NCBI GenBank assembly: GCA_963556195.1
Contig: OY744516.1
Span: 34,833,778 to 34,897,777 of the forward strand
Source: Sepiola atlantica
Lineage: Eukaryota; Mollusca; Cephalopoda; Sepiida; Sepiolidae
Length of the DNA stretch: 64,000 nt
Direction of reading: 5' to 3'
In this document: piece by piece, positions 55,546 through 64,000 of the stretch
Numbering within the stretch: position 1 is the first letter of the stretch
Layout: the number at the start of each line of letters is the position of its first letter
The notes under the pieces: generated by a model
Databases searched by the model: none
The model's input: the letters and a program-made list of their open reading frames with translations, nothing else
Told to the model about the DNA's origin: nothing
Program-made: the position numbers and the translations under genes

Positions 55546-55606
55546 TATGTATATATATATAATAAATTTGGCAAAAGTTCTTAGAAGCATCTTTTAAGAA
55601 ATTTTA

Positions 55607-55847
55607 AACTTTGAAAAACAGACAAAATGCCTTTGTAAACCATGTTTAAGATGCAAATATTTTTATTAAAAATCATTTAATTTTTTTTTTCTTGACCTTT
55701 TTTATTATTAATTTCTCTGAAGATAGACCTGCTATCGTCCGAAATTAATAGTAAAAAAAGTCAAGAAAAAAAATTAAATTATTTTTAATAAAAATATTTG
55801 CATCTTAAACGTGGTTCACAAAGGCATTTTGTCTGTTTTTCAAAGTT
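55607..55847. mobile_element. Fold-back element with about 105-bp arms
   Basis: AACTTTGAAAAACAGACAAA (55607) is inverted at the right end (TTTGTCTGTTTTTCAAAGTT, ending 55847), and the arms stay nearly complementary inward to a loop of about 25 nt at 55717-55741. The loop reads CTCTGAAGATAGACCTGCTA then TCGTCCGAAAT, related to the motif of the fold-back SINEs. It lies immediately before R1 copy 4. Confidence 0.8.
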
Positions 55848-55859
55848 CATATTAGAAGA

Positions 55860-56472
55860 ATGTCCCAGAACAGGTAAAATTAATTCCCCAAACAGAACAG
55901 TTCTGCACCACTTTTATGCTTCTTATGAAGATTAAAATCAAGATATAATGGTTCTAAACCTTATGTCTAGAATCCTTATTCCAATTTTGATCAAAATTCA
56001 TTACATGGTGTTGATTCTAGAAAATGTCTCAAATTTAATGCTTAAAGGGTCTTAAGAAGAAATTGAAATTCAGGAAACCTTGCTTAATTGATGTCTAATG
56101 ACTACGGATCTAATTTAATGCAAATCTGAAATATTTGAATTTTCAGATCGGAGGTTGTGCTCATAGCATGTCTCCTAAACCTCTTTAAAATACTTCAAAT
56201 ACTGAAATTTGGAGAATATTTATTAATTGATGTCTAATACCTATTGTTAAAATTTCACAAAAATTGGAGGTATCTGAATTTTCATAAAGGACTTCATCCC
56301 CTTTTTACCCTCTTTGCATAAAACTAAATTAAACTAAATATATCCCACATTACAACCCCTTACATCTAGAGTCTGTGTTGCAAAATTCATAATGATTAGT
56401 TAATTAGTTTAGGAGTGAATCCTGTACATACAAATATGTAAACATATACACATGCCTAATTTAATAGAAATA
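55860..56472 (+). repeat. R1 repeat, copy 4
   Basis: AACAGGTAAAATTAATTCCC, CCTTATGTCTAGAATCCTTA, TTTATTAATTGATGTCTAAT, CATAATGATTAGTTAATTAG and ACATATACACATGCCTAAT in order. Noncoding, with the 5' end displaced by the fold-back element. Confidence 0.8.
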
Positions 56473-56487
56473 GAAATATTTATTCAC

Positions 56488-56695
56488 TATCTACTTGCCT
56501 CCACACGAGAGCAAAGTTAGACGCAAGGTTGGATTTTAATGTGGCAGTAAATCCAGATCCAAAAGAAAAAAAGGGACACTGGATTGGGATAAAAGTAAAA
56601 ATTGTCTTACTCTAGAAGGATTTCTCCTCTTCTGGTTGAGGAAAGCCTAGATACTGTATGTTGATCCTAGCCTGAAAAGGCCAGGTAAATCCTCT
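56488..56695 (-). mobile_element. U2-headed SINE, body type B, diverged
   Basis: The minus-strand head TGGCCTTTTCAGGCTAGGAT followed by CAACATACAGTATCT aligns with U2 CGGCCTTTTGGCTAAGATCAAGTGTAGTATCT. The body complement includes CAATCCAGTGTCCC and ACATTAAAATCCAACCTTGC, and the tail GCCTCCACACGAGAGCAAAG-type, as in 37787-38050. Confidence 0.7.
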
Positions 56696-56749
56696 TCTGT
56701 TCATCTATTTGTGCATTTTTCTCTGTCCTATGTGTGGAGAGGTCTCATA

Positions 56750-57235
56750 TTTTTTATATCACTGTCTTTGAATCCCTTCACTTTTTGATAGTATTATTGC
56801 TTTTCGCCTCTCTCCCCCTCTCAAATGTTTCTTCTCTCTATCTTCATCAATATTTCTCATTCTCTTTCTTTCTACTCCTGTTTCTCATTTTCATTACCTG
56901 ACTGTATCTTGATAGCTCTTGCCTCTCTCTTCTTTATAGCCCCCCCCCCTCCTCGTCTTTCTTCTTCTTTTGTCTTTATAGCCCTCTCCTCATCCCTGTT
57001 TGTTCGATGTGTTTACAATTTTCCCCTTCCTTTCTCTCTCTTTCCATTTTGTATATCTTGTTTTTTCTCTTTTCTATATATCTGTCTTGATATGTTTCAT
57101 TGCATTTGTTTCATGTCTTATCTCTCCCTATCTTCCCTTAACTATTCACTCTCTTTCCTATCACTTTTTTTTCCATCTTTCTCTTCTTCTTTCTATCTCT
57201 TCTTCTTCTTCTATCTCTTCTCTTTCGACTGGTGC
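56750..57235. repeat. Pyrimidine-rich low-complexity tract
   Basis: CT-rich plus strand with TCTTCTTCTT and TCTCTC runs and a C10 run near 56941. The 150-codon frame here is S/F/L/I-rich and judged an artefact. Confidence 0.85.
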
Positions 57236-57375
57236 TACCAAATCAGGCTGTCTGAAGATACCAGCTTCCTGACTTAAAATGCACCAAACATTGATGTTAT
57301 TGTTTTTTCCTTTCCCTTTGCAAAACTCAATCATATTCTGCAAGGCTTAAAACAAAAACAACATTTTTCCACTAC

Positions 57376-57633
57376 AAAACAATCAAACACCATAAATAAA
57401 TATTTGAAGATATAAAAAATTTGAAGCATAGAAACTTTTACCAAAATGACTGAATTCGGTGTTCAATAATCCAAAGAGGGGTGATATACCGTAAAACAAA
57501 ACAACCAAACCAAACACCATGAATAAATATTTGAAGATATAAAGAACTTGAAGCATAAAAACTTTTACCAAAATGACCTAATTCAGCATTAAATAACCTG
57601 GAAAATGTTGATATGCTGTAAAACAAATCAACC
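57376..57633. repeat. 127-bp tandem duplication
   Basis: AAATATTTGAAGATATAAA…AAACTTTTACCAAAATGAC occurs twice, 127 bp apart (about 57400 and 57527), with flanking parts also repeated. Confidence 0.9.
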
Positions 57634-57815
57634 ATCTTCTCCTTTTCCTTCTATCTATTCTCCATCTTCTTTTTCCTGTCCCATCTCTCTCCTTTCTCTA
57701 TCCTCTCCCCCCTTTCCTTTCTCTCTTTCTTCTCTTCTTTTTCCTCTACACACAACTGTCTTTTCTGTCTTTTCATCTGCATTTTTATTTCTTTTTCTCT
57801 CTTTTCCTTCTTTAC
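57634..57815. repeat. Pyrimidine-rich low-complexity tract
   Basis: CTCTTTCT-type DNA; coding-like frames on both strands are compositional. Confidence 0.85.
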
Positions 57816-58050
57816 ATCACTTGAAAAAATAAATAATGTCACCATTATTTATAGAATGTTTGTCAATGTTAATAAAATTCTGAAAGATTTCTTAGCGATA
57901 TTGATTTTTTTTTGTGTGAAAAAAATTCCAATTGTGTACATTTTTAAAATTGGAGAAACAGAAAAGGTAAATAATGGCATATCTTTCTGATCATATAATT
58001 CATTGCCCAACTTGAATTTAATCAATATTAAGAAAGTCGCAAGTCATGTA
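57816..58050. other. AT-rich flank of Copia element
   Basis: Nothing recognised. Confidence 0.4.
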
Positions 58051-58212
58051 TGTTAGTTTACTCGTTACATAAATTCAGTCATGGACACACGTCCATTTGC
58101 CCAAACTGTCATCTTTCTTTTCCCATCCAATAACAAACAGAAACAAAAAGTAAGGGAGATCACTCTAAAAATTTATCACAAAGGAATATATCTCAATACA
58201 AGGGAGATAACA
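58051..58212 (-). repeat. Copia 3' LTR
   Basis: Plus-strand TGTTAGTTTACTCGTTACAT to AAGGGAGATAACA, so TG…CA ends. About 85-90% similar by eye to 61774-61937. Confidence 0.85.
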
Positions 58213-58286
58213 TTGCTGGTGTCTTCTTGCGAAGACTACAGTTCGCAAAAAAAACAAAAGTAAAAAAACAAAAGTGAAACAAGTCA

Positions 58287-61200
58287 TCATTGCAGCAAAT
58301 CTCTCAGAATTTCAGAAAAGGCTTCCATCTTCATCGGACAATCTGCAACCGATTCTCGACCCCTGATTTATTCAGTTTGGATCTCCTCCTTCACCATAAT
58401 TTCCTTCACTCTGGCCACATCAACTCTTAGATGCTAGTCACTCACAAGATTTGATGTTTTTAAAATCTCTTCCAGAGATGCATTGTCCATTTCACAAAGA
58501 ACTTCAGGCAATCTAGGTAGTCTGAATATCTCTTGAAGCATGGTGGTTATTAATATGCCAGCATCAACTGCTTCACTAAGCGCAAGAATCTCTGAGTCTA
58601 ATGGACTTTTTTTCAATTCTGCGATCATATTTTTCTGAAATAGATAATTTCCATAGAATATGAAATCATCTACATGTATTGCCAGAATGCCTATCATGCC
58701 AAAGAAACAGTGCATTGTCATATGCACTCACCATTCCTTTCAAGCGAGACGCATATCAGATAGTGGTCTAAAAAATACCTCTCTCTCCAGCAGATTACCT
58801 TGCAGCAATGCTGAGGTAAAATCAAGAGGCTCCACCTGCCACATCATAGCCGAGGCTGTTAACAATACGAGACGCATAGCCTCACAGCTGCACGTTGAAG
58901 AATCTGTTTTTAGATTATGGGAATCTTCTTCATAACCACATGCAACAAGACGAGCCTTCATTATCTTTTTGTCATTCACAAATCTTTTGTTATCACCCAT
59001 CTTGTTGATAGATATTTTTTGCCCCATGTCAGGCACACATTCCAATTCTCTTTTCTTTGCATCAATCACATCTTCTCCTTGTTCTTGTTCAGAAGTAAGC
59101 AAATCCGCATGTTCCTGATAACTTACTCCCTCTATTGCTTCAGGAAGTTCTCTCCATTGATCTACATGATCCCAATTGATACAAAGAGGATTTTCATCTT
59201 CAGCTTCAGGTTTTATATTTAGTCAATGGCTATATTTTCCTGTTAACTTTGGTATTGTGCTCATAACCATTCATTTTTTCCCACTCATCACTCCCTTTCA
59301 ATTTATATTCTACAACTTCGTTTCTGCTTGGTTTTATACTGTTATTTTTCACTTCCTTTCTATTGCTATTAGAATTTTTATTATATTGTCTTTCATCTTC
59401 GTCCTCCAACACTTCATTCATCTCATTTGAAGAATTTGTATTTTCTTCATTCCTTATCTACCTTCATCAAGTCACATGGATGCATTCTGAAAAATGCTCC
59501 TCCATGTCTAGTCAATACACATTGACCTTCTTTACCCAAAACTTTAGCAGAACCACGCCATCCTTTGTAGTGTAGTCTTCTATAGTAGACACAGTCACCT
59601 GTCACAAATCCTTCATCCGCACAAGTCCATATATTAGATCTCAAAGCTCTCCAAATTCTTTTGCTTGATTCAGCTTCCATGAAGCTTTTCTTCGCTGCAT
59701 GTAGGGAATTTAAATTTATTCTAACTATATCACTGGTTATTGCAGTTTCCAATGCAGATAATCGATCATTCAAAACTGAGAGAGTGTTACTGTTTGACCC
59801 AAATACAAGCTCATTTGGACTATATCAATAATTATTCTGAAGTGCATTTTTGGCACTAATAGCCCAAGCCAAAGCTGTTTATGGCTCAAATTTTTCATTA
59901 TACAATGTTTTTCCATTGCTTCAGGAATTATTAGATTGTGACATTCCACAGTACCATTTTTAAATGGACTTTCTGCAGCTGTCGTGCATGTTTCAATATT
60001 CAGCTTTTTGTTTATCTGTCGGTAGCTCTTATTATTAAACTCTCCTCCATTGTCACTTAAAAGCTGCTTGGGAGCTCTAAAATAAGATATCCACATTGGA
60101 AATATGTTGCAAATTATTTCTTTGCTCTTATTGGTCTTAATAAATCTGGCCACAGAGTACCTTGTGGATGTGTCAATTAGGTACAGAATCCAGCATAGGT
60201 TATGCTAGTGTTCCTTAAATCCAAACATATAGTGTCATTAAACCTGTTACGAAGAGCCAATCCTACAACTGATCAAAGAGGTCTTCTAAGCCTCTGGCAA
60301 ACTGAACAAGAATCACAAACATCTTTGATCTGATTCAGAAATTCCTTATCATGAAATGCTTTACTGCCTCTCACCAAAGCTATTAATTTCTCTTTAGATG
60401 CATGAGCAAACTGTCTGTGTACTTTCTCAGCCTTTCTCCTTTTTCCAATTCTAGAGCATCCTTTTAAAGTCTCACAATGTAACACTACGCTTGGTGCATT
60501 TTTAATCTCCAGAAACATTACTTAGTAGAAGTTGTGATTTTCAATTTAATATATCTGCCAAATAGCGACAGCTGTCGTTTTTAAAATATAGTAGTATTCC
60601 TGCAGTTTTCATTGATTTATGACTTAATAACAGTTATAAATCATTTTTGACAATGTCAAGTTCAGTATAGGCTCTGACACCTTTTATACCCCTTATTGTT
60701 ACAGGAAATTTAACTGTTTTAATAGTTTTTATCTCCATTCCATCTCTAAAACAAAATGTTCTGTTAGACCTAACAGTTTCCACTTACTGCTTATCTCGAT
60801 CATTTAATGTATCAAAGAATATGTTAAACCAAAGTTCTCTAGCAACAGTTCGTGAACAAGCAGAGTCCAACACTGCCATACCCAATATCTCTTTCACAAA
60901 AGTGGACATTTTTACATTAGAATAAGAATCATTTATCAATGTTCGATAATATGAATCAACATTAAACAAAGTAAAGTTTACCTGGTCTGAATCCACGACA
61001 TTGTTTTTAGAATTGAAACTCGTACAATCGCCGACAAAATGCTTAGTCAGATTACATTTCAAACAATGCATTATTTTACCTTGTCTGTCCGTAGGATTGA
61101 TTTTATATCCCCTGTAAGGTTTTTGTTTCTTGATACTTCTGTATCTATTGTAATTTACTGTTTCAACTTCTTTGATAGCAGGGACGGTTTTACATTCTGT

Positions 61201-61697
61201 TGATGAAATATCAGTAAAAAACTTTCCTCAATGTATCTTTCATTATTGCATATATCCAGCTTGAACATGTGGTTCTTGCTAATTTTCCGTTTTCCTCTGA
61301 TACATTTGCTGTATTCAGAATAAAAAAGGCCTGGACTCTTGCTGGCAGAATAATTCCAAATTTCTGTAATTTTTGATACAGAAATTCATATCATACCAAA
61401 AATTAATTGATATTAACTCTGACCCCCCTTTTGTAGGAATAAAACTGACATATATGTCATCATGTAAATAAATTTCATCTAATTTGTCTATAATTATATT
61501 CAGTCTATTTGCTCTGCCGACATCTGTCAAATGTCAAACACATTCTTTTATATTTTGTGGTAGTGACAAAAATACTGCTGGCCCTGTTTCTCTTTAGATT
61601 AATCTGTAAATATAGACCATATGCCTATATCTTGCTTCCATTCAGTACATGAATCTTCATTTAGCAAAATAGGTGAGTGTTTTGTAAAAGAAGCCAT
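58287..61697 (-). pseudogene. Copia gag-pol polyprotein pseudogene
   Basis: Starts at ATG 61697 (MASFTKHSPILLNEDSC). Gag is followed by a CCHC knuckle CLKCNLTKHFVGDC (about 61070), the protease with VLDSACSRTVA in place of the usual DSGA/DTG, and pre-integrase KVHRQFAHASKEKL…CDSCSVCQRL. The integrase core has LSDNGGEF and AESPFKNGTVECHN, then the C-terminal GDCVYYRR…GWRGSAKVLG. RT follows with MKARLVACGYEED and ILAIHVDDFIFYG (VDD catalytic pair), then RNase H SEILALSEAVDAG to the stop at 58287. RT between FTSALLQGN and the VDD block, and the start of RNase H, are shortened. Many shifts and stops. Confidence 0.88.
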
Positions 61698-61761
61698 CTT
61701 TCTTTTAAATCTGTTTCAAGATTTGCTGAACAAAATAATTTCTCATCACACGAAAGACAGC

Positions 61762-61773
61762 TTTTGCTACCAA
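61762..61773 (-). promoter_or_regulatory. Copia primer-binding site
   Basis: The minus strand reads TTGGTAGCAAAAGC directly after the 5' LTR. TGGTAGCA is complementary to the 3' end of initiator tRNA-Met, the usual Copia primer. Confidence 0.65.
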
Positions 61774-61937
61774 TGTTAGTTTGCTTGTTACATAAATCCA
61801 GTCATAGACACACGTCTGTTTGTTCAAACCACCATCTTTGCTTTCCCAACCAATAACCAACAAGAAGCAAGGAAGATCATTCTAAAAACTTATCCCAAAG
61901 GAATAGAACTCTTATATCTCAATACAAGGAAGATAAC
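61774..61937 (-). repeat. Copia 5' LTR
   Basis: Plus-strand TGTTAGTTTGCTTGTTACAT to AAGGAAGATAACG. The final CA is changed to CG. Minus-strand transcription would start here. Confidence 0.85.
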
Positions 61938-64000
61938 GTAACATATACCCGTATATTGTGTACTAGCTAAAATGCTCATGTTGTCTGAGCTGCAAATTCG
62001 TAGAATTAAATATAGTAGAAGTTATATATATATATTGACCTCTTTGTTAGCAGAAGCATAGAAATATTGTCTTGTTTGGTCTAAGCATGTGGAATTGACA
62101 CTACAATCTATTTTTTCAGTACGTGACGTCAAAATGTCCAAACAAAACTTAAAATGTGACTTGTGATTGATGCCAAAATTGACATTGAATTGAAAAAATT
62201 TACATGTTTATAAAATAAATGAAAAAAAATCTGAATGATAGTAAACATTTAAAACGTACCCCTAATTGTTCATCTGTCTGCACTGACAATGGTTTTTCAA
62301 TTCTTAGAACTGCCCAGTCTTCATTGCATTTCAAGGTGTTTCTTTTCTACTGTCTCTCTTTCCCGTCCCCTGTTATCTCATTCTGCTCTCCTCCAGGCCA
62401 TATAAACTCAGAAAAAGCATGGAAAAGTACTTTATAAAAAGAACAAGTGATCTGTCAGCAGATATAGACTCACACACAAATTTACAGGCAATACATAGAG
62501 ATACAAGAATAGGATAAAAATAGCAGTATATACTAGTTAACAGTTGAGAAATCTTAAAAAAAACACAACTTATACCAAGCGCAGTAGAATTTACTTATCT
62601 ACCGACCTGTATACATTGAACATGCTGAAACTGTCAGTAAGTTTTTTTTTGTTTTATTTCAGAATTTGTTTTCGGTTTGTGTTGCTTATTGTCACACTAA
62701 AACCAAAATGGCTGATTACGTGACGCCTTACTTTGGTTAAATCCATGCTGAAAATTAGTAAAAAAAAAATTACTTACCCTACAACTAATGCTAAGTCAGA
62801 GTGGCAAGCCCCCACCCCAACCCTCATAAAAACCACACTTAATCACCTAAGTTCAGCAACCATGTTTTTCATGTATAGATAAAGACACACAGTCATAGAA
62901 ATAAAACTCTGAAATAAAACACTTACATTTTCCACTCGTTAAAAGTATATGGGTCAATAAAGAATTGGATTCTACTTCGTTTGATATAAATTATTTGTTG
63001 TTTTTTGTTTTTTATTTTTTATTTACGATTTCTTGACTGTTAACTATACTGCAATTTTGCCAAAAATAGTTTGCGACAAGCATTTACTTATGAAAATAAG
63101 ATTTTATTTTAGTTACAGGTCTTAATAACTACTAATCTTGTACGTTTCTCTAGAACTCTTTAATACTAGCCCAGTCTGATATTACTAAACAAGCAGTGAA
63201 AATAAAATCTACCTATACTCTTAATGTCCTATCATAGATCTTTTTCACTTATACCTTTTCGTATTTTTTCTTTTTGTTCCTTCTTCTGATGGTTTCTTCT
63301 TGACACTCACTGTTTATTTTTAGTGTTTTCATTTAATGCATTTACAGATGCTTGTCTTAGAATTACTTAATAAAATCTATATTTTATATTCTATGCATAT
63401 ATTCTCACTATCACTGCTGGATTAATATTATTAGATGGGGGCTAATGTTCAGGAGAAATGGAGGTAATTATAATTCATAGAGTTTATCTTTAACTATAAA
63501 AGTCTGATTTTAATAGATAAATTGTTATATCGTAAGAATAACAATAAGTAAATAAGAAACACAAGACAGGAATTGAAAGGAATAGGAATTGTATTAAGAA
63601 TACTTAATTACAATAAGTTAGTTGCCATTACCGGCTCTAGGCAGACGTGCTAAGCGGTTCTTGGTAAGGGAAAAGGTGTCAACTTCATAGTGACCTGACG
63701 AATCCATCCTGTCACTATGGGTGAATCCGGATCAGTCCACAACATAAATGCGTGTATGTATTATTATTAGACTGGGCTAGTGTTCAGGAGAGATGGAAAC
63801 AAATTATAGGTCATTTGAGCCATCTCTAACTACAAGAGATAGTTAATTTACTTCAAAATCTGAACCTTTCGCCAATTTCTTAAATTGTTTTCTGCTGTTT
63901 TGGTATGACACCCCCCCCTCTCCAAGAGCATGCTAAAATAAGAAAGTTAAAGAATTAGAACAGAACGAAAATCCAGTTTAATTCTTCATAAATCTTTCAT
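61938..64000. other. Unannotated AT-rich interval
   Basis: No gene or known element. A local duplication GGGCTARTGTTCAGGAGARATGGA occurs at about 63439-63461 and 63773-63796. 63625-63740 has higher GC (CCGGCTCTAGGCAGACGTGC) but no RNA fold was recognised. The 72-codon frame at 62219-62437 has no support. Confidence 0.4.

Larger units (their letters stand above)
58051..61937 (-). mobile_element. Copia LTR retrotransposon, near full length, inactivated
   Basis: Two LTRs of about 162 bp (58051-58212 and 61774-61937) enclose a gag-protease-integrase-RT-RNase H order on the minus strand, which defines Copia. A primer-binding site lies directly inside the 5' LTR. The body is about 3.9 kb, shorter than the typical 4.5-5 kb because of deletions in RT/RNase H and elsewhere. 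No clear 5-bp TSD remains. Confidence 0.9.

Noticed and set aside
56825..57277. 150-codon plus-strand frame resembling a multi-pass membrane protein
   Set aside because: Hydrophobic only because the DNA is CT-rich; no loops, motif or splice signals.

Overview
This window looks like intergenic or intronic DNA of a repeat-rich animal genome, not a prokaryotic or viral sequence. It is AT-rich, has no long intact open reading frame, and is dense in microsatellites. It carries decayed copies of most eukaryotic transposon classes: mariner, Tc1, hAT, fold-back MITEs, APE-type and RLE-type LINEs, BEL/Pao, Copia, Gypsy and several SINEs. The TTTAACGTCC-type LINE tails next to ATC trinucleotide runs, together with this mix of elements, suggest a mollusc and perhaps a cephalopod. 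That taxonomic guess is inference.

Layout. 1-7 kb: a complete but broken mariner (TA target sites), pyrimidine-rich DNA, a fold-back MITE, a possible solo LTR, a 120-aa orphan ORF, a minisatellite and an LTR-like repeat. 7-11 kb: a hairpin MITE, a hAT-type MITE with a tRNA-derived SINE nested in it (both with target site duplications, TSDs), a Tc1 relic, two U2-related SINEs and a second fold-back SINE. 11.5-13.6 kb: a LINE tail split by a 1.1-kb solo LTR. 14.9-20.8 kb: two copies of an RLE-type LINE, the first split by a BEL/Pao element. 21-26 kb: noncoding repeat R1, LINE pieces, a U2-headed SINE with a perfect 13-bp TSD, Gypsy gag and Copia relics, and a second U2-headed SINE. 26-30.4 kb: low-repeat AT-rich DNA with one ribozyme-like motif. 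30.4-30.6 kb: the only plausible host exon, a start codon in a short exon followed by GTGAGT.

31-58 kb: a mosaic of LINE-J and LINE-A fragments, R1 and R2 repeats, more U2-related SINEs, two loci with tandem U2-like units, a 5S rRNA-like sequence, a 77-bp tandem repeat, fold-back elements and a 33-bp perfect palindrome. 58.05-61.94 kb: an almost full-length, mutated Copia element on the minus strand with both LTRs. 62-64 kb: no recognised gene.

The most unusual content is a set of short retroposons whose 5' heads resemble the first about 40 nt of U2 snRNA, including the branch-point recognition GTAGTA. They occur with at least two bodies that share a similar 3' tail, plus tandem units of the same core. 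No set of genes forms a pathway here; the relationships are nesting and insertion order.
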